Origin: Dioscorea cayenensis subsp. rotundata
Taxonomy: Eukaryota > Streptophyta > Magnoliopsida > Dioscoreales > Dioscoreaceae
Length of the DNA stretch: 64,000 nt
Direction: 5' to 3'
Assembly (NCBI RefSeq): GCF_009730915.1
Contig: NC_052489.1
Coordinates: 29,319,916 to 29,383,915, forward strand
This document shows, one piece after another, positions 20,910-32,110 of this stretch. Made by a program: the position numbers and the translations under genes. A model generated the notes under the pieces. That model did no database searches and had not been told where the DNA came from. It saw nothing but the letters and a program-made list of their open reading frames with translations. Position 1 is the first letter of the stretch. Each line of letters opens with the position of its first letter.

Positions 20910-23900
20910 ATGAACGGACGCGCGAACGAAAGCAAGCACCACAAGAAGAAGAAGAAGAGGAAAAGGAGAGACGAAGCGGAGCAAGAGAAGCCCAAGGAGA
21001 CGCCGCCCACGGTCTCCATCGCCGTCTCCGGCTCCATCATTGACAACGCCCAGTCCCTCGATCTCGCCACACTCGTATACTTCTCTTCTCCTTCTCGTTG
21101 ATACTCTTCTTTCTTCCGCCATTTATTGATCTATCAAACCCTTGTTTTCCTTCTCAGCTCGCCGGTCAGATTGCTAGAGCCGTCACTATTTTTCGGATCG
21201 ATGAGGTAATGGTCTGTTGATTCTTGTGATTGAGAATGACTGGGAGATGTTGAAGAGCTGGTGGATTATCAATTCTGTTTCTAGGGTTTTGGCTGGATTT
21301 TGTTTTTTTTTTTGTTTTTTTGATGTTTTTTCTTTATTCGGATAGGTTGTTGTTTTTGATAGTAAGGCCACATCAAGTGATGTTTCTGTAGAAACGAGAA
21401 TGAATGATGATGAAGAGAACGAAAGAGGTGCTCCTTTTCTCGTGAGAATTTTGCGTTATCTAGAGACTCCCCAGTATCTACGGAAGCATCTCTTTCCCAT
21501 TCACAAGAACTTGAAATGTGTGGTGAGAAAATGATGCCTTTGTTAGTTATGTATTTATACATGGCAATTCATTTTTTGTTAGCCACTGTGTATTACTTGA
21601 TCTCTGTTTTGTGTTTCTATTGTCTAGGGTTTGTTGCCACCGCTTGATGCTCCTCATCATTTGCGCAAGCATGAATGGTCCTCTTTCCGTGAAGGTGCAC
21701 AACTAGAACTGTAGATATTTAGGATTTGTTAGTTAAAATAACCAATTTTAATAATCTCTTAACATTTTTTTTTTGGGGAAACAGACCCAGTGGAAGCTGG
21801 TTCTAAATAAACTCTTAGTTTAAATTTATTTATTTATTGATTTCATTTCCTGAAATGAATTATATTATGGTAAAGACATTAAATTGAGATTTGGAAATAG
21901 TGGTAAGTTTGTGGTTCCAACTATCACGTTTCTTGTATAAGTTAGGGTTTATACTTTTAGAGTTAATTTCCAGGAGAAACATTTATTTCTTAAACACTGC
22001 AATGTTCAGGCCCATTCATAAAGTTCAAAGCACAGTTAAGCTTTTTATGTTTTCTGTTCCCTAGTGAGCCTTTTATGCTGATTACTTGCTAGGCGTAAAA
22101 CACCACTGTTCACCTTGAATCATAATTGCAGGTGTAACCTTGGAAAGAAGTCCCTCTAATACTACAGGGACACTCGTTGATGTTGGGTTGAGTAAGGTCT
22201 GTTTTTCTTATTGCCTGCTAAGTTCTTTAATTTCAAAGACAAGCTAATGAAATATTAGGTGAAAAATATTGCTCTTTCTAAGTGATTTTATTGTTATGGG
22301 CACTTCAACCTTTTATGATTCAAGGTCATTAAGAGTTGAAATATGTATTCTGTTTTGTTTGCATTCATAGTAGCTATATACTATTTGGGATACCTCTCTG
22401 GGATTCATGCTTGGTAACAATTAAAATAATCACACTATTTTTTTCCATTTTCCTTATGTATTCTTATTTTTTCTTGATATTCTGCACACTACTGCTGAAA
22501 AAGAAACTGATTTTTTTTCTAAGTTGCCATTTGCATTTGTATGTAGAGCTTTTGTGTTATTTTACTGCAATTAATAGGTTACCATTTGTGTTCAGGCATT
22601 GCATTAGGGTTCCTGCGGCTAATCTCAGGGCCTTTGTTTATTTTAATTTTTTGAAATGGAAAAGCGTCAACATCAAGGGAAAAAAAATTCAGCTTTCTAT
22701 TTTTATTATTTTTAATTTTTTTGGGAAAAACTGAATATGCAGAGTGTTGCTGTAGAGCAAGAACTTGAACCTGGAATCCGGGTAACTGTGGCTATGGGGA
22801 CCAATCGTAGTTTAGGAACAGGTAAATTAATGATTTGAATTATTATTATTATTATTATTTTCTTTTAACTCCATGCTGTATTTGCTTGTTTTGGTTATTC
22901 TAATCGATAAATCAGGCACCATAGGAGTTAGGCCACACATATCGGATCCATGTGATCCCATCCTGAAGTCTAAAATGATTCACATTTGATCTGACAACCT
23001 TGGCCTATAATTTGATTATATTCGTTCACCATTTGCTTGTATTATTTCTGAGGTTTCTGGAATCATACACATGAATGAGGCTTCTATCATCTTGTTTCAT
23101 GTTATTTCCATTTTTTGTCCATTTCTAATTAGATTTAATCCCTGGATACTCCTAGAAGCATTAGCTGAAGCTTGAGATAATTTTTCAAGATAGATGATAA
23201 TTGCATCAGTCAGAATTTCTTACCAATGTGATGTAGAATTATCTCCAAAAAAGTGCATTCATTTCATCAAGGAACCTTCTTACTATAGATGGCACAAGCT
23301 GAGCTTTGATAGATGTATAAGTATTCAAGAGTCAAGGCATCACTGCACATTTGGGTTTATGTGCTCTTCTATCTAGAGCTTTTAACTATTTCCTATGGCT
23401 TTATTGGTGTAAAAGCTAGAGAACTTATGAAGATCAAGTTGTTACCAATCCTCTTGAAGTGTTGCCGTAGTTATTGGGTAATTCAAACTATATGCAACAG
23501 TAATTTCATGCATACTTTTGGGGAAACTTTGCGAAGTTGGTTTGAATGCTGGTTTTGGTGTAAATTAGCAAGTTTTTCCTTGAGGTTTAGTTGTTTGTTC
23601 AGTAACTTTTCATTTCGGAGTCCATATTAAAATAACAGTCACTCTAAAGTCTCAATTTCTCCTTTGATGTTTATTTGTTTGTTCAATAACTTTCAATTTT
23701 AGAGTGCACAATCAACTGATAACTCACGAAATTCTATTTGTTTACAAATATTCACTTAAAAGGTCATTTATTGTCTCAGCTTGCCAGCCAGTTTTCTCTA
23801 GGAGTTGCACTGGATGCTTATTTTGTACTTTGAAGTTAATTAAAGCTTTTGGTGGGTCAATCTATTGGGGGGCTAGGGATTTAACTAATTTTAAGAACTC

Positions 23901-25399
23901 TTCATATTGTTGTGTTGTTTGTGTGCGTTTTATCTACGAAATTTCATAATTCTCATGTGTTATAGTATGTGATTGTCATTTGTGGCACATGAGGTTCTTT
24001 TTCCCCCCTTTGGGGTGTGTGTGTGTGTTTGTGTGCACGGTCGTGCGCGCATTCTACTTGAAATGTATGGATCCTTAACTCACCTTTGTTGCAGATTGCA
24101 TGAGAGAAGTTGTTTCATCTATGAGCCCAAGAGAAGAAGGATTGTATTGGGGGTATAAAGTCCGATATGCTTCAAATATATCAAGTGTTTTCAAGAACTG
24201 CCCATTTAAGGTAGAGCAAACGCAAAATATTTCACTATCATTTGTCAAAGCATGAAGGATGCTGCAAACTTATATTTTAAGATATTGCAGTCTTTTGTGC
24301 TTTGCATATTTCATTTTATTTTTTTCTAAAGAGTCATACTTCGCTTTTTCTAAACAGTTAATTCATCTTTATAGGGTGGATATGATCATATTATTGGTAC
24401 TTCTGAGCATGGCCTCAAAATCAAATCATCAGAGCTTATTATACCTGCATACAGGTACAAATGTCAAATGTCTGTTGAACTAACCAACTGCAAGGATTTC
24501 CTTTCTAACCTCATAATTAATGGTCTATCTCTGTACACGTATAATAAGTTATCTATATTGCAGACACCTTTTGATTGCTTTTGGAGGACTGGGCGGCTTG
24601 GAGGAAAGCATTGAAGAAGATGGGGAAATGAAGGTACATACAGAACTGATGTTCTTAAACAGGACCAGATAGAAAGATTTGAGAATTTACCAGTGTTGAA
24701 AAAATTTTCTTCCAGTTTATTCCCCATGTTTGTAGGAAATGTTTCATGCTGATAAAATACATAAAAAGTTTTATAGTTGAACTTTCTGATAATTCTTTCC
24801 AACCAATTTAAAGATCTTTTTGCAGTGTCTAAAATCTGACAGGCATGATTTCTCAATTAGCCATCAAGTTCTGATAAAAGACATGGTTCTTACAATGCTA
24901 GCTGCATAAAATCCTCTCAATTTTGGGCTGTTTGTGTCCAGAATTATCTCCTTAAATAAAACTCGTGCAGTAGAAGGTTTTTCTTCTCATTTTCATTGAT
25001 CCAAGTCTTCTGTCCTCTGCAATGTGTATAGACAAAAGTAAAGTGGGGATAAAGAATTGAATATACAGCATATTAGTTGTTGAAATATTCTCAGAATTCA
25101 GAACTGTTATCAATGTCAATTTCAACAGTAATTACTAAGAGGACCACTTAAAGTTGTTTGCTGCTTCACATTTTTTGACAGGGAAAGCATGTTAATGATG
25201 TCTTCAGTTCATACTTGAATACTTGTCCTTTGCAAGGGAGCAGAACAATCAGAACAGAGGTACTGCTTGCTAGCAAAATTTGCACTCAGAACTGGTCTAA
25301 CATGTTTAACTATTCCTTATTCTATTTGTTCAGGAAGCAGTTTTCATATCCCTCCAGTATTTCCAAGAAGCAATCAACAAAGCAGGGGAAAAAATTTAA
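20910..25399 (+). CDS. SPOUT-class RNA methyltransferase, SPOUT1/C9orf114 family
   Basis: Eleven exons: 20910-21074, 21158-21205, 21346-21522, 21628-21694, 22132-22196, 22743-22821, 24095-24210, 24375-24454, 24564-24633, 25182-25259, 25334-25399; product 336 residues. The family (PF02598) has an alpha/beta-knot fold and uses S-adenosylmethionine; the human member SPOUT1/CENP-32 works in the nucleus and at spindles. Seen here: a Lys/Arg-rich stretch HHKKKKKRKRRD near residues 10-21, a likely nuclear signal; SIAVSGSIIDNAQS; LAGQIARA; YLRKHLFPIHKNLK; GLLPPLDAPHH; EEGLYWGYKVRYAS; LLIAFGGLGGLEE; and the knot signature NTCPLQGSRTIRTEEA near the C terminus. Exon phases all agree. Human SPOUT1 is about 376 residues, so this is near full length. 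Its RNA substrate in plants is unknown to me. Confidence 0.92.
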
Positions 25400-26016
25400 A
25401 GGGGTACCAGATTTTTGGTAAGAGTAACAAAAGTCTCCGTAATTGTGGGATTTTGAGTGTGGCCATGCAGGATTGTCCAGAAGATTTTTAAGTTCAGCAG
25501 AGCTTGCCCCTGTGATTTTAATTTTGTTTTGTTTTGTTTTTTTATTTATTTTTTCTTGTATATTCAACTAAAAGAATATCTTGTTTATCATTATTAATGG
25601 TCTAGTGCAAATTTCTGAACAAACAGACTTTGCAAGAAGACTCTTATGTTGTACGTGTAATTTAGTTTTGGTGTCAATTTAGAATCATGCAATTTGTTTT
25701 GCTTCAGGTCTCTTTTGACCTTCTTAAGTCTTAGAGGTTTTTGCCAAGAAGAACATGAACAGAGAACAGAAAACAGGGGTTCATGAGTCAACAGATGGTT
25801 CAAAACCGCAAACACAGTGAGCCAGTGCACAACAAAATCCTGACTCTCAAGAGTATACACAAACCAAAAAAGGCAGTAAACATAGTTTTAGATTCTTTGC
25901 TAAAGGGAAATACAAGGTTAGAAGTAAATAAAAGAAGCTTCAGACTATTCATGACCAAAACATCATGAGAGAAAAGCGTCACTAGCATTTTCTTATCTTC
26001 CCAGACAAAAGAAAAA
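25400..26016. other. Convergent intergenic region
   Basis: About 600 bp between the stop codons of the SPOUT gene (+) and the Nudix gene (-), so both 3' untranslated regions share it. T-rich runs (25522-25560) may belong to the SPOUT terminator region. No gene is seen. Confidence 0.5.
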
Positions 26017-28966
26017 TTAGTCCGGGATCGACATACTATCTCCGAGGTGAGGTGATGCAGGGGCAGAGATAGGATCTTCCTCTTCAATTGCTAAAGCCTT
26101 GTTGGCTAGCCACTTTGAGAACGCATCGAGGACATCCTCCATCCATTTATGTCTGCATTGCTCAACCGCTTCAGGAACATGAAGCCATTTTCTTTCTCGA
26201 GTGCTTTGTTCTGGCCATGAAAGGAGTTCCTCATTGACGAGCAAAGCATACATTGCAGCTTTGCACCATCCTTCGGGACTGAACTCATCTTGGTGACTTT
26301 TGCTCTTAAAACAATAGAATCCCAAGAATTTCTGTACAAAGGCATAACTTGGTCCAGTCATTACACAAAAATAAAGTGCAGTTACTTTGTAATCAAACCT
26401 AAAGTTAAACTATTCAAGGTGTGGCAAAGTTTCTACACTTGAGTTATAACTTCTGGGTGACAACAAACTACCAGAATCCTAACCATCCAATGTACTTATT
26501 AACGGACTATATAAACAATGCACTTGGAGTGGACAAGGCCTATATTATTTATTAAACGCCTAACAAGAGAACACTCTGTACTGTGATACATATACCGGGC
26601 ACACTGTGGACCAGGTCACTAACAAGATAGATGCTTGCTAGCTTGCTGAGGGCCAAGGACTAGGATATCACTCTATGAAATGAGCACTCGTGTAACCATG
26701 ACAAACAGTATAAATCACATAAACAAAGTTGTCAATATTGCATGCCAGCATTTTATGTCAAAAAGCTATGATGCATCTGTGTGTATTGTGGAAAAAGGGT
26801 TAAAATACATTGCGAACAACATACAAATCAAAACATCAGTATCACTCTTTACCTTAAGATCTCCTCGAACCCCTGCTTCTTCAACAGCTTCTCTTACAGC
26901 TGCCTCTTTGACTGTTTCATCATTCTCCCATCCACCCTGCAAAAGGTTTAGTTTACAATATAAATTCAAGTTTAGAAACACTTGCTTTACTTCAACAAGG
27001 TTTAAAAAATGACCCTTCCAGAAACCTTAAAGAAATACCTTATTTGGAAATTTGGCATGAAGATTTTGTTTTTCAAGCTCCTTCTGCATGTAAAGAATAG
27101 TACCAGCTATTGCCCAGTGACTATGTATATTGTGCATGCCTAAATCAAAATACTGCCACTAACTATGCTTGGAGAATACTTACATTGTGATTACATGGTT
27201 AAATAAAAGGGAATAAAGAAGAACAGCCCACAAAAAAACTCATAAGGCATAGTTGTTTGCTGCCGTTTACTTCATACACTGAAGCCAATTCTAGCCTGTA
27301 CTACGAGTCAACAGTACTTGTGCTTAATAGCAACAACAGCAATCGCTGAACACTAAGAACATGAAAAGATCTTTTGTTTCCATTGTTTTAAATCTCCAAA
27401 ATCTAAAATACATGTGCACAGATCCTGAATTAAAATGATCTTATAAATGAGTATTAAATCACAAGGAAGAAAAAATGAATAGACTACACAGATCAAAATG
27501 CACTTCAAGCTAAACAGACTGCATTCACTTTATTGATATATCAGCACTTCCTCTACCTTCTCCATTGAATAGTGCATGAGAATTAGACATATATACCTTT
27601 GGAAATAGAAGCCCAGGTCCGCTTTGGGAGTTGATCATGAGAACTTCAATAGTTCTCATGGGATCATCATCACAATCTTCCTCACAGGACTTGTATCTGA
27701 ATGGGATGCACCTGTTTAATGTTTGGCATGTTAGAATATGAAGCAGAAAGGCAAAATGTTATAATCTGGCCCAGAAAACGTATACCTCAGCAAAATAAGT
27801 ACTGCAAAATCCCTAGACAAAAAGTATTCATACAGCAATAGATTATGAACTGGAAAATCTATATCTACTGCTTCTAACAATTAGCAAATTCTCTAATCAT
27901 CTGAATGAGTGGTTAAGGGAGAGAAAAGACCTTTAGTTTTCAGTACATAGCCAGAAGTGATGTGTAAAATAATGAAGTCTAAGAAGTCAACAGGACTAGT
28001 TGTCTGTAGAACAAGACAATTGCTTATCTAGGCAAAGCTGAAAGCAGCACAAGAAGGCAATCAATATCCCAATCTTATTACTTAAACATAAAGGTATTCC
28101 AAAGAACTAAACTTCTTATGCAAAAAGGAAGCTAAAGAGGGTGTTGTTTCAATCTTCTTCATTAACCTTCACATCCAACCCCACAAAAAAACATCCTCTA
28201 TCTTCTGGTCCCCTTACTACAATGAAACTAAGAAAACGCCTAAGAAACCTTACAGACAATGAAATTTCAACAACCTACCATTGAACTCCCCCTCAGAATT
28301 TACATACGTAAAATTCTCGCGTTTCCTCCACATTTATTGCACAATTCGCCATTCATCAAGAATTAAAGAACTAAGTATTCAAATCCACATCCTTTTCTAA
28401 TCTATACCCACCGCCTAAATCAAGAACATAATTACCACTACCAATGGTTAAAGAAATAGCATTCCTATCTCATGTTAGCAACTCGAACGCCACAAACTTC
28501 ACCATGGTGAAAGATGTCCACAGTAAACAAAAATATAAACTCATTCCATCCTTCAATCACAACCAAAAAAAAAAAAAGGGAAAAAACAATCAAATCAAGA
28601 AAACACATCCAAAAAAACAAAGACAAATCCCTAAGATGCGACCCACACCGATTTCTCCACAGAGTGCAACGAATACCACACCATCGACCACTCCATTGAA
28701 ATCACTACAACACAAACCCCAAACACCGCACATCAATCCACCGATAACATCAAAGAAAACCAACATCAAAATCGAGAACAACCCAATGCGGAAACCGAAG
28801 AAAAATCACAAAGACCAAAAACGAAAACAATCACAAAACCCACACAACCCAATGGAAAGCAACAAAGATCAAAGAAAAAAAGGATCAGTGAGGACCCAGC
28901 GACGAGGCGGTATCCATCCTTGTACCGCTGCTGATGCCGACCCGTTCGTGCCACCAAATCACACAT
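26017..28966 (-). CDS. Nudix hydrolase, plant NUDT12/13/16-18/21 type
   Basis: Four exons on the minus strand: 28966-28896, 27711-27597, 26936-26853, 26331-26017; product 194 residues. Nudix enzymes cleave nucleoside diphosphates linked to another moiety; relatives act on diadenosine polyphosphates or inositol pyrophosphates, and I cannot tell which applies. Seen here: RTGRHQQRYKDGYRLVAG near the N terminus; LLFPKGGWENDET; and a perfect Nudix box GX5EX7REVXEEXGV at residues 63-85 with REAVEEAG. Then FKSKSHQDEF and KWLHVPEAVEQCRHKWM, typical of this plant clade. The start is ATG at 28966; the upstream in-frame GTG is not needed. The C-terminal tail of about 45 residues is acidic and poorly conserved. 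Confidence 0.93.
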
Positions 28967-29180
28967 ACTCGCTCCCACGCTCCTCCCAACGCCACAGCCA
29001 CCGCCAAATACGAAAAATCTAAGAAGCCATCCTCATCCCTCACCGCCCTTCAACAAGGAACCCATCCGTCTCCAATGGCGATCGCCCAGACAAAGGCCAC
29101 GCTCGAACTCCGTGAACAAGAGAGAGAAAGAGAAAGAGAGAGAAAGCGAGGAACAGAAATCGAGCGCTTGGCGGATATGA
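28967..29180 (-). promoter_or_regulatory. 5' untranslated region of the Nudix gene with pyrimidine tract
   Basis: On the minus strand the 100-200 bp before the start codon contain a CT-rich run (complement of 29119-29150), the Y-patch/CT-microsatellite type common in plant 5' leaders. The exact transcription start is not visible. Confidence 0.4.
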
Positions 29181-29232
29181 ACTAAAAATAGTTAAGATCT
29201 TGTGGCCGGGGGCGTGGTTTGAATTCAGATCT

Positions 29233-29303
29233 TGGGCTTTTTTTTTTAATTCATTTGGGCCTTGGTTTGTTGGGCTAATGGGCTTTTACTTATTAATTGG
29301 GCC
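29233..29303 (-). promoter_or_regulatory. Cluster of site II (TGGGCY) elements
   Basis: Five TGGGCT/TGGGCC hexamers start at 29233, 29256, 29271, 29279 and 29298, about 270-340 bp upstream of the Nudix start codon. Such motifs (GGCCCA on the other strand) bind TCP factors and mark promoters of growth-related plant genes. The match is to motifs only. Confidence 0.45.
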
Positions 29304-29725
29304 TTCATTATGGCTTGAGCGGTTGTACGGTGAGAACGCTTGGCGGTTGAAGAGGTCGTTGGACGATGAAGACTCACTTGGCTTGCTTTCCGGTTTCCAA
29401 TGCTGACCACTTTTCTTGTTTTTATGTTTTTTTTAATATATATATATATATATATATATTTTAAATATTTGGTTTAATTTTCAAAGTGGAAAGTTGGGTT
29501 ATGGTATTTATTGATAATTAGATTATAATGGATAATTAAATAAATACATTTTTTTTAATAGAAACTGGTGGCTGTGATGTTTTATGGATGTGTGAAATTT
29601 GTAGGTGCTTATACACAAATATGTAAATTATTTTTTTAATAAAATAGATGACCATAATGTTTTGCGATGCGAGTATATATATATATATATATATATGTAT
29701 GCATTTTAAAGATGTTTATGCACAA

Positions 29726-29757
<32 letters not shown>

Positions 29758-29765
29758 TAAGGGTT
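29304..29765. other. AT-rich spacer with microsatellites
   Basis: Holds TA runs at about 29439-29459 and 29676-29697 and an ATT run at about 29728-29757. No gene or other structure is seen. Confidence 0.6.
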
Positions 29766-29780
29766 TACATATGAAAATCT

Positions 29781-30045
29781 TTTTTTTTTTAAAAGGTGGA
29801 TAAACCACATGCATTAATAAAAAGAAACAACATAACGAGCCAAGGCTCTACAAAATAAACCACCAGGTGGTTGAAAAAAACAACAAACAAAGGGAAAGCC
29901 AAAGAGAAAGTAGGGGAGAAAACTCCTAAAGGAGGAGATCTCCTCTAGGGAACAATCACAAAGGTCTACGTCTCGCCCAGGGAAGTAGGTCTCGACGTTG
30001 AGGCAACCTACACTACGTCTCTGGAACTCAGGAACTCCAGACTTC
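29781..30045 (-). mobile_element. Short 5'-truncated LINE fragment with intact target-site duplication
   Basis: A 265-bp insertion is flanked by identical 15-bp direct repeats TACATATGAAAATCT at 29766-29780 and 30046-30060. On the minus strand it ends TTTTATTAATGCATGTGGTT, then TATCCACCTTTT and an A tail. That is the same kind of 3' end as the LINE at 15720-17119. It has no coding capacity. The perfect duplication points to a fairly recent insertion. Confidence 0.75.
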
Positions 30046-30060
30046 TACATATGAAAATCT

Positions 30061-30742
30061 CCCATGAAGTTTTATTTTTAAAATTAAATAAATTATATAT
30101 ATATATATATATATTTTTTTTAATACAAGAAGCTTGTTTAAACAATACCATAGTTAATGGTAAAACACTTTAGATTATTGTTCACTATTTCTCATTAAGA
30201 CCCGATGGTAAAGTACTATTTATGGTTCCTCATTTATCATTTTCGGTGTATAAGATACATTTTTATTATCCCCAATGTTAATTTGTGCCCACGCAAATAC
30301 ATTGGTCACCTATTAGTCAATATATATATATAACTTACTTAATGCGGCAAGAATATAGCTTAGATAACAAACTAAGATCAAGTCTGTATTTTATATTTTA
30401 ATTATTATTATTTATTTTGTGGTGAAAAAAAAAATAAACAATTTATGATTTTTTTAAAGAAAATATTAATAAGTGGTGTTATATATATTATTGTTTCAAA
30501 TTAGTGAAATAAATGATATAAATATAATAAGGACGCAATTTAAATAAAGTTAAATTATCTTGTAATTAAATTATTTTCCTTTTGTCCTTTTAAATAGAAT
30601 GTTATTTTAATTTTAAATTTTTACTCCGAATTGGTAGCGATCTAAATCTAATTAATAAATGTTGATCATTTATAACATGCTTCTCAAATTTATATCATGC
30701 ACATCACTCACAACCAAACATAATGTGCACAAGTCTTCTCGA

Positions 30743-30805
<63 letters not shown>

Positions 30806-31774
30806 TTGTATAATTCAAAATTAAAATGCAATATATATATATATATATATATATAAAAGAGAACATGAAGGGGATTTTATAATTTGATCTCCTAAATGTA
30901 GGGCCAAATCATAATAATAATAAATTATTGGTGTATGTGAAGTGTAGTTTCTGCTAATACATTATGTTCACAAGTATTTATCTCTCAACCAAAACATTTG
31001 GAATCAAGTAATGAATGTATTTTTATAATTTTTTTATTGAAAAATATAATAATTGTAATTCTAAAAATATTAATAAAAATTAGTTATTATTTTTAAATAT
31101 TATGTTATTCTAGAAAACGGACTGGAGAGTCATGCAAAACTCATACACGCAACTCTATAATAAATGCCGAATCTAAAAAAATAACACAAAAATTTAAAAT
31201 AATATGTTATATAAAATAAAATAAGGATTGATTAACTACGAATGTCGTACAGTAAAATAAAAGAGAGAGACAGACACACACATAAGATGTACTTTGTATC
31301 CAAACGAGTTTAGTTGGATAATTTGTGTTATTGAAAAGAAAGGTGTAAATCAATGATTCTTATTCATCAAGTTATTAGATTAAAGAATTGTGCGAGTTAG
31401 TTACGATAACAATTAGAATTACCTTCAATAATTTTAACTCTGCATGTGCAATTGTTGATATTCACAACATTATTACTATTTATAAGAGTGAATAATTTGC
31501 CGTTGTTGGATTTTAATCTTAATGATTGGAAAAATGAAAATGGACGTCCGTAAAATAAAATTTACATTCTCAAGAGAAGACGAAGTCTCTTTTTTTATAT
31601 ACATATATATTTGATAAAGTGAACAAACATCTAATATTTAATATTCCTCATTTGAACCTCGCCATTAATGTTAAGGCTATGCCATCTTAAGGTGATGCTA
31701 AATAGAAACATTCATGAATGAGAAATCATAGATCGAACTAACGAATTGGAAAAATTGGATGTTTATAGTATTCA
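30061..31774. other. AT-rich intergenic region
   Basis: No gene is seen. Contents: TA runs (30095-30112, 30831-30855), an AAT run of about 60 bp (30743-30805) and A/T homopolymers. The poly-asparagine frame across the AAT run is an artefact. Confidence 0.6.
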
Positions 31775-31845
31775 TCATACGAGGGATTCAAACCCAATCC
31801 TCTGCCTTGGGACTCCCATATTTCACCATTGTGTTATACCAATGT
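31775..31845 (-). other. tRNA-like/SINE-head candidate
   Basis: On the minus strand TAACACAATGG (31836-31826) resembles a pol III A box (TRGCNNAGYGG), and GGTTTGAATCC (31794-31784) matches the B box GGTTCGAATCC with one change. They are about 31 bases apart, as in tRNAs and tRNA-derived SINEs. No complete cloverleaf forms by eye, so a functional tRNA is unlikely. Confidence 0.35.
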
Positions 31846-32020
31846 TTGTTATTTATCACATATTGCTTAATTAATAAATTGGATAAAAAAAAAAAATTTC
31901 TCATAGAGCTATTCAAATAATTATAAAAAATGATAAAAATATAATAAATAAATTGACAAGAGTACCCTCAGTGTGTTTGGTGTGCCTCTTTTGCCAAAAT
32001 AAAAACATAGAAAGAGAAGT

Positions 32021-32028
32021 TATATAAA
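32021..32028 (+). promoter_or_regulatory. TATA box of the cyclin T gene
   Basis: TATATAAA lies 83 bp before the chosen start codon. With initiation about 30 bp downstream, the in-frame ATG at 32036 would be left out of the mRNA, which supports the start at 32111. Confidence 0.6.
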
Positions 32029-32110
32029 GAAGTCCATGTATATATCTAACCATCCTTTTCCCCAATCTCATCGCCCAGAAAAAACCAGGGAAAACCCAAA
32101 CCCTCCAACC

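Noticed and set aside
27037-27090. Extra Nudix exon ending TTCCAAATAAG/GTATTT on the minus strand
   Set aside because: It mimics the end of exon 2, but joining exon 2 straight to exon 3 gives the conserved LLFPKGGWENDE in frame. Treated as intron.
28444-29022. 192-codon plus-strand open frame
   Set aside because: Lys/Pro/Asn-rich, overlaps antisense to the first exon, intron and leader of the Nudix gene, no domain. A chance frame.
30659-30856. Poly-Asn frame
   Set aside because: Translation of an AAT microsatellite.
32036-32110. Upstream in-frame ATG for cyclin T
   Set aside because: It lies only 8 bp after the TATA box, upstream of the expected transcription start; ATG 32111 is preferred.
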